Assembly (NCBI RefSeq): GCF_032598905.1
Contig: NZ_CP122458.1
Location: 7,713,001-7,777,000, forward strand
Direction: 5' to 3'
Source of the DNA: Streptomyces sp. 11x1
Lineage (GTDB): Bacteria; Actinomycetota; Actinomycetes; Streptomycetales; Streptomycetaceae
DNA: 64,000 nt
Under the pieces are notes generated by a model. It was not told the DNA's origin. It saw nothing but the letters and a program-made list of their open reading frames with translations, and made no database searches. Each line of letters starts with the position of its first letter. The stretch's first letter is position 1. Shown here piece after piece: positions 1 to 7,591 of this stretch. A program made the translations under genes and the position numbers.

Positions 1-1
1 C

Positions 2-964
2 GGCGTGCGGTTCGTCGACGGCACGGACGCCGAACTCCTCAAGAAGGGGCCTGACCGGTACGCCATCGGCCTGGACAGCTCATCGGCGAATCCCTTCGTG
101 TTGGCTCAGCGCCACTACGCAACTGACGGCCCGGCACCCGGCGAACTGAGCGGTTTCACTGAGACCGGCGCCGCGGCTGCCATGGCCAAGCGCATCGCCA
201 AGGCATGGCTGCACACCGACGCCCACACGCTCGGCACCCTGTACGGCAGGAACGGGCGATGGCTCGACAGCACCCGTACGGCCGTGCGGGGTCTGGAGGA
301 CGGGCAGGAACTGCCTCACACCCTCGATGCCTACTACTGGCGTTCTTATGACCGCTCCCCGCGTGGCCTCAGCGCCGAACTGCATGCAGACAACCTGCAT
401 GTTCAGCGAGCCGGACGGCGATCCGTGGTCACGCACACGATGCGACTGACAGGTACGGGGCCGCAACCCTTCCGAGACACCGCCTTGGTCACCCATCTCC
501 TGGACGCCGACAACAGACCGTTGATCACCATCATTGCCCCCGCCACTGCCGACGAGAATTCTCAGGCCATGGCCAGACAACTCGACTACACCGGCTACCC
601 GGTGACCTCGCTGAAAGCCGCCGAACGCTTCTACCGTAAAACTCTTGACTGGGGGTCGCCTTACCAGGACGACGGCTGGCGAGGATGGTGGAGCCGTACG
701 GAATCAGTCTTCGGCATCTACACCGCCGACCCCGACCAGGACGGCCTCCCCCGCAGCGGCGTGCCGAGCGGGTACGTGAGTTTTTGGGTGCATTCCGCCA
801 GGAGGACTTATGAGTGGATGCGCAGCGAAGGCTCACGCTTTCCGGAAATCCCATCCATCAACGAAGGGAAAGCCGGCATCTCACGGTTCCCCGGCTACAC
901 CCAGGTAGTCGGTACCGACAGCGAGGGCAACCTCCTCGTCCTCACCGAGTACACCGGCAAGTAG
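2..964 (+). CDS. VOC-domain protein with NTF2-like N-terminal part (5' partial)
   Basis: The reading frame is open to the left edge, so the true start probably lies outside the window; the first possible in-window start is GTG at 5. The last third (from about 'DYTGYPVTSLKAAERFYRK') reads as a glyoxalase/VOC fold: a betaalphabeta start with A-x-x-FY, a central 'FGIYTADP' strand and a terminal 'VGTDSEGNLLVLTEY' strand. The middle third, with 'AKAWLHTDAHTLGTLYG' and later beta strands, resembles a SnoaL/NTF2-like polyketide-cyclase or ester-binding fold. The substrate cannot be read from sequence. It ends in TAG and is followed by about 500 nt without an intact gene. Confidence 0.6.
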   Translation, partial: GVRFVDGTDAELLKKGPDRYAIGLDSSSANPFVLAQRHYATDGPAPGELSGFTETGAAAAMAKRIAKAWLHTDAHTLGTLYGRNGRWLDSTRTAVRGLEDGQELPHTLDAYYWRSYDRSPRGLSAELHADNLHVQRAGRRSVVTHTMRLTGTGPQPFRDTALVTHLLDADNRPLITIIAPATADENSQAMARQLDYTGYPVTSLKAAERFYRKTLDWGSPYQDDGWRGWWSRTESVFGIYTADPDQDGLPRSGVPSGYVSFWVHSARRTYEWMRSEGSRFPEIPSINEGKAGISRFPGYTQVVGTDSEGNLLVLTEYTGK

Positions 965-1321
965 CGGTCGAGCCTATGGGTAATTCCCGGAAGGCGCCCA
1001 ATGGGAATGAAAAAGTCTTCTACTGAGGCCCTTTCGTCATCCGTCTGCGGTAGTCGGATGGAGAGTGAGGACTGCTTGAGCGAGGGCGGTGATCCGGTTG
1101 ATTGAGCACCGAATCCTCCGCAGGAGCCAGCAAAGATTTGAGGGTAGCCATGGCGGTCCCGGCGCGCTCAATCCCAACGGTCCCAGGGGGGGGCACCTAT
1201 TCCGGCCGTCGGGCATATCCGTTTCGGGCCATCCGAAGAGTGTTCGGTGGGAGCGCTCCTTTTCTCTTCCGGCCGCGCTCGGCCACTGCGTCTTCTTCAG
1301 AAGGCGAGGGCAGCCCGCCCT

Positions 1322-1441
1322 GACCTCGAACACCACTTCACGGAAGGCCGACTCGACGGTTTCTTCGTCAAGAACCTCGAAACCGTCCAGGGCGACTAAC
1401 GCGACGTCATCATCCCCGCCGTAGCCACCGGCGACCACCGA
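1322..1441 (+). pseudogene. remnant of an SF1 (UvrD/DUF4011-like) helicase
   Basis: The frame through 1325 reads LEHHFTEGRLDGFFVKNL then ETVQGD, a TAA stop at 1397-1399, then RDVII. 'ETVQGDERDVII' is the usual form of the motif V-like segment in large DUF4011/UvrD-type helicases, so the stop replaces the conserved Glu. Only about 40 residues are recognisable. The rest of 965-1463 shows no supportable gene. I infer a dead fragment of a defence-type helicase, in keeping with the truncated helicase that follows. Confidence 0.5.
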
Positions 1442-1463
1442 CACGAGCCTGAGAACTGCCAGG

Positions 1464-1571
1464 TACCCTCAAGCACGTCGTCAACGCGGCCCGACGGGCT
1501 TCCGCTCCACCACGGTGGAGTCTCGAAGGACATGCCCCCACCCGCACGAGTCTCTTCGTGCTGCCTGGGGG
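1464..1571 (+). promoter_or_regulatory. promoter and structured leader of DUF2075 gene, copy 1
   Basis: A possible -10 (TACCCT, 1464-1469) lies 16 nt before a conserved block starting GCGGCCCGACGGGC at 1486. Three inverted repeats follow: GCCCG-A-CGGGC (1489-1499), CTCCACC-AC-GGTGGAG (1505-1520), and a long hairpin at 1535-1571 with outer arms CCCCCA/TGGGGG, inner arms GCACGA/TCGTGC and loop GTCTCT. The 3' arm continues as GGGGGAAG, the only Shine-Dalgarno-like sequence near the start at 1578. The same block occurs at 21178-21263 and 23279-23342. Function is inferred; the block could also be translated, since TCPHPHES is in frame with the gene in all copies. Confidence 0.6.
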
Positions 1572-1577
1572 AAGTTC

Positions 1578-3215
1578 TTGCTGTTCCGCGCGTCCGCGAA
1601 AACGGTCGCCGTCATGGCACTCGACGGTTCGCTGTTCCTGCACCTCACCGACCAGTTCGTCCACATGCACGGCTATCAGCCCAGGGGCTCGGAGGCGCGT
1701 TCCTGGGAACGGAGCATCCCCGTCCTGGCCGGCGCACTCAACGACGCCGGCCTGGGCGACGTTGAGGTCATGCTGGAGTACGCGCTTCCGCTGAACAGCA
1801 AGCGTGCAGATGTCGTCCTCGCAGGAGTGCACCCCAGTACCGGGGAGTCGTCGTACGTCGTGGTGGAACTGAAGCAGTGGAGCCACGTCCTGCCCCACGA
1901 GGACGATCCCACGCTGTGTCACATCGAGCGCTACAGCCACCCAGTCCTCAACCCCATCGAACAGGTGCGGCGCTACTGCGACTACCTGGTCAACTTCAAC
2001 GGAGCGGTGGCCGAACACGGACACCGGATCAGCGGAGTGGCGTTCCTGCACAACACCACGGAGTTCGACGTGGCTGGTCTGCGGGAAATCGAGCGCGACG
2101 GCCGCGGGCTGCTCTTCACAGGGCAACGCCGCGGTGAATTCCTCGATCACCTCCGTTCGAGGCTGAGCGACAAGCATTCAGGCGCAAGGGCTGCGGACGA
2201 ATTGCTCTCGGGCGCCACGGTTCCGTCGAGACAGTTGATGTCCGTGGCCGCTGAAGAGGTACGCGAACGGCAACAGTTCGTGCTCCTCGACGAGCAGCAG
2301 GTCGCCTACCGCACGGTGCTCAACGCGGTGGAGAAGGCCAAGCGTGCCGACCGCAAGGAAGTTGTCGTCGTCACCGGTGGCCCGGGCACCGGAAAGAGTG
2401 TGATCGCCCTCCAACTGCTCGGCGAGCTGTACCGGCGCGGGATGCCGGCCCTGCACGCCACCGGCTCACAGTCGTTCACCAAGACGATGAGGAAGGTCGC
2501 CGGTTCCCGCAAGCGGGAGGTGCAGGACCTGTTCAAGTACTTCAACAGCTTCATGACCGCCGAGAAGAACAGCCTGGACGTCCTGATCTGCGACGAGGCC
2601 CATCGGATCCGGGAGACCTCGGCCAATCGCTATACGCGTGCCGAGCACCGGACCGGCCGGGCGCAGATCGACGAACTCATCGATGTCTCGCACGTGCCCG
2701 TCTTCCTCCTCGACGAGCACCAGGTGGTGAGGCCGGGTGAGATGGGCACCGTGGCCGAGATCAAGGCTGCGGCGGCAAAGCGGAATATCCCGTGCCATGT
2801 CGTTCCCCTGGACAGTCAGTTCCGTTGCGGCGGCAGCGACGCGTACCTGCGCTGGGTCGTCCGGCTCCTCGGCCTCGAATCCGGCGGGCCAACGGTCTGG
2901 GAACCCGATGACCGCATGCAACTGCTGGTCGCCGACAGCCCGCGTGAGATGGAGGCGTTCCTCGAAGCCCGTCGGGCACAGGGCTACGGCGCCCGTATCT
3001 CCGCAGGTTACTGCTGGCGTTGGTCTCCGGAACCCAAGCCCGGTGACCCACTCGCGCTGGACGTCGTCATCGGTGAGTGGGCTCGGCCCTGGAACCTGCG
3101 CGGCGACCGCTCAGTGGCCTCAGCCCCGGACCGCTCCAATGGGCTGGGATTCTTCTTACGTAGCCGTCTAGGTAGCCACAGAAGCGATTTCACTACATGT
3201 TTGCGCAGGTCGTAG
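1578..3215 (+). pseudogene. PD-(D/E)XK-DUF2075 nuclease-helicase, 3'-truncated
   Basis: This is a close paralogue of the intact gene at 21270-23180. It keeps the N-terminal PD-(D/E)XK-like pair (RADVVLAG then VVELKQW), Walker A (GGPGTGKS), Walker B (LICDEAH), the DEHQ motif and QFRCGGSDAY. Homology stops near 3130 after 'LRGDRSV'; the last ~25 codons are unrelated and run to a stop at 3213-3215. The helicase segments equivalent to 'CVYTAQGFEYDW' and 'LLTRGM' (motifs V and VI) are missing, so ATPase/helicase action is probably lost, though a nuclease fragment could still be made. TTG 1578 is chosen because homology with the third paralogue begins there; ATG 1614 is the alternative. Confidence 0.8.
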
Positions 3216-3280
3216 CGCTGCGATGACTTTCCCTGGCGTACAGCCCGACTCGTCTGCCGCCACCTGCGGCTTTGCCTTGG

Positions 3281-3312
3281 AAAGGGCCTCTGACCTGCGT
3301 CGGAGGCCCTTT
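3281..3312. terminator. inverted repeat, likely terminator
   Basis: AAAGGGCCTC pairs with GAGGCCCTTT across a 12-nt loop, a perfect 10-bp stem ending in T residues. It lies just beyond the junction that truncates the DUF2075 copy, so it may have come with whatever DNA replaced the gene's 3' end. Confidence 0.55.
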
Positions 3313-3589
3313 CCGATCTTTCGCGGGCTTGCCACGTCAGGCGGCAAAACGTCCCTCGAATGTCCCTCGGACGGAGCTGTAAGTCCCAGAAATGATATTG
3401 GTTTGGGGTGGTTGAGCAGGTCTGATGCAGAGCGCAGATGGTTGTGCTCGGCCTGCATGTCCACCATCGTCCCTCAGGCGGAACGGTTGCCGGGGACCAG
3501 GCTGAGCGTGTGGAGACTCTTCCCAGAACCACCTGTAGGCGAGGTTGGTGGCGGGGCTGCTGGATGTCCCTGGGAGGTCGGCACTCCTT

Positions 3590-3930
3590 GCGGGCTCATC
3601 TGGACGGCCGCCTGGTCGCCGAGCATGCGCGCTGCTGGGCTCGCCACCAGACGCTGACCGACCCTGACCACGCCGATGCCGCCACCGTGATGCGGCACCC
3701 GTACCACCGGAGCGGGTCCGTCGCCGCGGCAGCGGAGGTCGCACAGCCGGATCTGCCCGCCTACGACCGCGTCTTCCATCTGATCGAGGGCGGAGGAGGA
3801 GAGGAGTGACGCCATGGCCACCCGCACCACCACGTCCCGGGACATCGCCGCGGAACTGGCCTTCGCCTGGCTAGGGCGTCCACCTTCGGCCCCGCGAGGG
3901 CGACTCCAGCAGGCCCCAATTTGTGGGTGA
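3590..3930 (+). mobile_element. IS21-family remnant: istA C-terminus and istB N-terminus
   Basis: The frame ending in TGA at 3807-3809 reads LVAEHARCWARHQTLTDPDH and on to VFHLIEGGGGEE, the C-terminal end of an IstA-type transposase. Four nt later, ATG 3814 begins MATRTTTSRDIAAELAF, the start of the IstB helper ATPase, preceded by GGAGGAGAGGAG. IstB homology breaks after about 17 residues and the frame runs to a stop at 3930. The istA-istB order is normal, but both genes are truncated, so the element is inactive. Confidence 0.75.
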
Positions 3931-4040
3931 TTGGTGAAGATCAGGCGTCGTGATGCGGCTCCTGTAGGCGGTTTGATTTGGGACCACCCATGGCGGTGCC
4001 GGGATGCTCGGTTGCGGGTGGGCAGTGGAAAGGTGAGGCG

Positions 4041-4856
4041 TTACTCAAACAGGTGTCGGTGGGCTTGGCTCCATGCCAACTTGTCTTCGAGGTCCTGCAG
4101 GTAGCCATCGGCTGCCCAGGTTGCCTGGGGTTCGTGCCCGGCATCGGCCAGCCGGCGTACTCGTTCGGCGTTTTCCCGCTGCTCGCGGATGACGGCGTCG
4201 ACGATGTCGGCGGTGGGGAGGAGGCCGTAGGCGGTGCAGAACCGCTGCAGGCGTCGACGGCGGTCGGGCGGTTGCGGATAGCGGAGCCAACGGGTGCACT
4301 CGGTGTCGTCCCTGAACGGTGCCACGTACTGCAGTGCATAGGCGATGTCGTGCAGGCGTGCTGCCGGGCGAGCGAAGTCGAAGTCGATGAGGCCCACCGG
4401 CTGCTGTCCCCGCCAGATCACGTTCCATGGGCCGAAGTCGCCGTGGCAGATCACCTCACCGTCAGTGGACTCCGTCGCGCCGACGGCCCAGGCGGCGTTG
4501 TCGGGCGGGGTGAAGCCCGCGGTTGCGTCGTGGTACTCGCGCAGCAGCCGGGCGAAGGCGGTCAAGCCGTCGTCTTCCACGACTTTGGTCCACCCCGGCG
4601 GCCCCGACTCTCCGTCGATATAGCTGAGGACCTCGCGGCCTTCCTCGTCGATCCCCAAGGGCCGCGGAGCGTAGGGGAAGCCCACTGCTTCGAGATGGCT
4701 CAGCAGTGCGTGCACCGTTTCGGTCCAGGGCTGGACGGGTCGGCGGACGGTGTCACCGATCCGCACGACCTGCCGGTGAGCATGATCCTGCAGCACGTCC
4801 TCGTTCGTCACCCGCAGAGGCTGTCCACCGCGCCGACAGCGCGACACGTGGATCAT
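4041..4856 (-). CDS. aminoglycoside phosphotransferase-family kinase
   Basis: About 271 residues with the APH/choline-kinase fold. HGDFGPWNVIW holds the catalytic Asp and metal-binding Asn, and 'GLIDFDFA' is the second metal-binding Asp motif. The C-terminal half has the usual helical 'RLHDIAYALQYVAPF' stretch. The N-lobe is short, and the first ~20 residues (MIHVSRCRRGG) look unlike homologues, so translation may begin lower down, near the VTNEDVL codons. The substrate is unknown; many Streptomyces members of this family are not antibiotic-resistance enzymes. The gene lies between an istB 5' remnant and an istB 3' remnant, so it may have been brought in or rearranged with IS21 copies. Confidence 0.8.
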   Translation of the reverse strand: MIHVSRCRRGGQPLRVTNEDVLQDHAHRQVVRIGDTVRRPVQPWTETVHALLSHLEAVGFPYAPRPLGIDEEGREVLSYIDGESGPPGWTKVVEDDGLTAFARLLREYHDATAGFTPPDNAAWAVGATESTDGEVICHGDFGPWNVIWRGQQPVGLIDFDFARPAARLHDIAYALQYVAPFRDDTECTRWLRYPQPPDRRRRLQRFCTAYGLLPTADIVDAVIREQRENAERVRRLADAGHEPQATWAADGYLQDLEDKLAWSQAHRHLFE

Positions 4857-4889
4857 GCGGACCCGTTCGTCGCCGGCGCCTCGGCCTGC

Positions 4890-5085
4890 TCACTTGGTCC
4901 TGTTGGCCTTGGTGCGGGCCAGGCGGTAGGACTCGGTGCCGGTCTCGATGAGGGTGGGGTTGAAGGTGAGCCGGTCCACGATCGCCGCACAGAGCCGCGG
5001 ATCGGTGAACGTCTTGGACCAGCCCGTGAACGCCTCGTTGGAGGCGATCGAAATGCTGTTCTTCTCTTCTCGCTCAGTGAGAACC
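4890..5085 (-). mobile_element. IS21-family remnant: istB C-terminus
   Basis: On the minus strand the frame ending at 4890 reads LTEREEKNSISIASNEAF, then GWSKTFTDPRLCAAIVDRL, and ends ARTKANRTK. This is the C-terminal end of an IstB ATPase. It faces opposite to the istA/istB remnant at 3590-3930, so the two come from different copies or from an inversion. Nothing upstream of about 5085 continues the IstB homology. Confidence 0.75.
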
Positions 5086-5494
5086 TGATCGAGGGGCCGC
5101 CCGAGACCTGCCCGGCGGACTCGGACGAGGCCGCGGTGGCCGTGGAGGCGAGTGCTCCTGCGGAGCCGATGTCTCCTGCGGCGGCTTTGTCTGTGTCATA
5201 CGCAGAATCCTTCGGTGCCGTCCGGAGGCGGAACATCCGACAGGCTTCGGTGACGCCCCCGCCGACCGGTTTGATGAGGGCGTTGGCCACCACGACGACA
5301 AGCCCGCGCAATGCGCCACGATGCCGGCCTTCAAGGCGGAGCCTTACGTGCGACCGGCGGCGCGGGCCGCGCGCAAGCCCCGGGCGAGCAGCAGCACCAC
5401 CTTCACGGCGAAGACCGCGTACTGGCGGCTGCCGCCCGGATCACCGACCTCCGCGGCGGGAGGTGCTGCCAGGCCCGAGGCAGGCTTTCCCGGG
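5086..5494. other. no supported gene
   Basis: This stretch between the istB remnant and the terminator of the sugar operon holds only short frames. A minus-strand frame near 5311 (MRGLVVVVANALIKPVGGG...) and a plus-strand frame near 5321 look partly natural but match nothing I recognise. I treat it as degraded DNA. Confidence 0.4.
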
Positions 5495-5543
5495 AGCGAC
5501 GGAGGGGGCGGGCCCCCGTAAGGGGTGCCCGCCCCCGATCGCT
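5495..5543 (-). terminator. terminator of the minus-strand sugar operon
   Basis: GGGGGCGGGC (5504-5513) pairs with GCCCGCCCCC (5527-5536), extended by an outer AGCGA/TCGCT pair. It lies about 120 nt past the stop of the secreted glycosidase, the last gene of the operon. Confidence 0.65.
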
Positions 5544-5665
5544 GTTCACAGGGAGCTTCGCCTGGCAGGAGGCCTGCGAAGCTCAGGCGGCTGTCCGGGA
5601 ACAGGGAGACGGCAGCCCATGGGGGCTCCTGCCGGTGCTGGGAGACCCCATGGAAGAAACGCGGG

Positions 5666-7519
5666 TCAGCTCATGCCCTGCAGGCGCCAGATCTGGTTCT
5701 TCTTCCAGGTCAGGTCGGTCGCAGGGTCGCAGGGCCACTGGTGGATCTTCGCGCGGGGGTCGGTCGAGATCCCGCTGACGTCGACGCACTTGCCGCTGTG
5801 GACGGCGGCCAGCTGGTAGTCCTTGCTGTTGCCGAGCGCGGTGACGGGGTTGAGGGTGAACATCTGGTTCGTGCTGCCGCTGCAGGTCCACTGGATGACG
5901 GCGGCACCGTCGGCCGTGGAAGCGCCCGAGACGTCCAGGCACTTACCACTGTGCTCGTTCACGATGGTGTAGGTGTTCGCCCGTCCGGCGACCGGCTTGA
6001 AGTCGAGCATTTGCTGGTAGCCGCCCTCGCAGTGGTACTGCTGGTACTGCGTGGCGTCGGCGGTGCTGAGGTCGGTGTCGTCCAGGCACTGACCGCTGTG
6101 CTGTACCACCGCGACGGTGGAGACGGTGGTGTTCGACGGCGGCAGCAGCGTGACGGTGTAGCCGTCCGCGGCGTCCGTCCACGGCACGTTCACCGAGGAC
6201 GAGTTGCCGCTGACGGTCAGGGTCTGGTCGGAGACCGTCACCGGACCCGTCACCGCGTCTCCGCTGTTGTTCGGTATGCGCTGGACGATCGCGCGGACCC
6301 GGCTGTTCTCCACCACGGAGGTGGTGTCGAGGCGGTTGAGGTTGACGGTGACGTTGCCGGTGTTGCCGTTGTTGCCCAGCTGGATCTTCGCGTTGCGCGC
6401 GGTGTTGTCCTTGGTCGCCAGCCCGTCGGTGTTCGTACCGGGCGTGAGGTTGACGATGTTGCCGGTCTGGGAGCCGTAGTACCGGTACAGGAACCACTCG
6501 CCGAGCGGCAGGTACTGGCCGGAGCTGTTCTTGGTGAGCAGGTTGGCCGCGTAGTCGTGCAGGTTGGGGCCCCATCCCCAGTTGGCGCGCATGCCGTCGG
6601 CGCCGGCCCGCTCCAGGCGGCTGATGAACCAGCCGCCGCCACCGGGGTTCTGCTGCTCACGCCCGGCGTACTCGTTGATCTGGTAGGGGCGGGTGTTGGT
6701 CAGGCCCGCGGCGGCGAGGACCGAGTTGGCGTTGCTGACGGCCTGGACGGGGTCGTGTGGGATGGCGTGCCAGCTGTAGATGTCGGGGGCGACGTTGTTG
6801 GCCTTGATGTGGTTCAGGTAGGTGGTCCACCAGGTGTTGGAAGAGTTGGGCGGGTTCGCCGTGCTGGGGCCGACGATGAGCTGCCCGGGGAGGTCGGCCC
6901 GCACGGCGGCGTGGAACCGCGACCACATCTGCAGGTACTGGCTCTGGGACCGGTCCCAGAAGCCGCTCAGGTCCGGCTCGTTCCACAGGTCCCACTGGAC
7001 CGTCATGTTGTTGGCCTTGACGTCGGAGATGAGCTGGTTGACGAAGTTGTCGAACTGCGTCCAGTTGCCGTTGTCGCCGGGGAAGGGCTGGCTGGTGGTG
7101 CCGTCGGCGCCCCACAGGTCGTGCGGCAGGATGACGAACGTGCCGCCGAGGGCGACGGTGCGCTTGTACTGGGCGAGGGTGGCCTTCCAGCGGGTCTGGT
7201 AGTCGGCGAGGCTGGTGGCGTAGCCGCCACCGTTGAGCTGCGCACCGCCGGCCCGCATCAAGTGCCACTTGATGTCTTTGAAGAAGTGGTCCGGCGGCAG
7301 CGACCCGTCGGGAGACAGCCCGTAGATCATGCCCGAGGCGCGGTAGCTGGGGGCGCCTTTGGCGGTCGCGAAATCGACGGTGACGCTGGTGTCCGCGGCC
7401 TGCGACGGGCCGGCAGGCACCAGAGTCGCGGCCAGGGCAGCCAGGAGGACGGCTACGGACGAGGTCGCTCGGCGTCCGGCGCGGGTTGCGGGGCTGGGAA
7501 GTGTCCAGCGAGATTTCAT
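5666..7519 (-). CDS. secreted GH39-like glycoside hydrolase with C-terminal ricin lectin domain
   Basis: 617 residues. The N-terminus is an export signal: basic start, hydrophobic SSVAVLLAALAATLV, cleavage near SQA-AD. A (beta/alpha)8 clan-A catalytic part follows. 'WDLWNEPDLSGFW' carries the usual acid/base Glu after Asn, and 'YQINEYAG' is the probable nucleophile Glu. This layout fits GH39-type beta-xylosidase-like enzymes. A beta-sandwich segment is followed from about residue 470 by a ricin-type beta-trefoil with three repeats (HSGQCLDDT, HSGKCLDVSG, HSGKCVDVSG) and Q-x-W ends. Start ATG 7519 has GGAG 8 nt upstream. It is the last gene of the transporter operon, so it probably releases the imported sugar outside the cell. 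The substrate is not certain. Confidence 0.8.
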   Translation of the reverse strand: MKSRWTLPSPATRAGRRATSSVAVLLAALAATLVPAGPSQAADTSVTVDFATAKGAPSYRASGMIYGLSPDGSLPPDHFFKDIKWHLMRAGGAQLNGGGYATSLADYQTRWKATLAQYKRTVALGGTFVILPHDLWGADGTTSQPFPGDNGNWTQFDNFVNQLISDVKANNMTVQWDLWNEPDLSGFWDRSQSQYLQMWSRFHAAVRADLPGQLIVGPSTANPPNSSNTWWTTYLNHIKANNVAPDIYSWHAIPHDPVQAVSNANSVLAAAGLTNTRPYQINEYAGREQQNPGGGGWFISRLERAGADGMRANWGWGPNLHDYAANLLTKNSSGQYLPLGEWFLYRYYGSQTGNIVNLTPGTNTDGLATKDNTARNAKIQLGNNGNTGNVTVNLNRLDTTSVVENSRVRAIVQRIPNNSGDAVTGPVTVSDQTLTVSGNSSSVNVPWTDAADGYTVTLLPPSNTTVSTVAVVQHSGQCLDDTDLSTADATQYQQYHCEGGYQQMLDFKPVAGRANTYTIVNEHSGKCLDVSGASTADGAAVIQWTCSGSTNQMFTLNPVTALGNSKDYQLAAVHSGKCVDVSGISTDPRAKIHQWPCDPATDLTWKKNQIWRLQGMS

Positions 7520-7591
7520 GCTGCGGCTCCTACGTGAGCGGGGAGGAGGACCGGGGTTGGAACGTCCCCGGGGCTGTGGGGAGACGGCCGG

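Noticed and set aside
1535..1571. Leader hairpin as an ordinary terminator
   Set aside because: It lies between a promoter-like hexamer and the gene it precedes, lacks a T-run, and is repeated only before DUF2075 genes.
3814..3930. Intact small gene MATRTTTSRDIAAELAF...
   Set aside because: Only the first ~17 residues match IstB; the rest is out-of-family sequence after a break, so it is an IS remnant.
5525..7537. 670-codon plus-strand frame opposite the secreted glycosidase
   Set aside because: Shadow of the minus-strand gene, which has signal peptide, catalytic motifs and ricin repeats.
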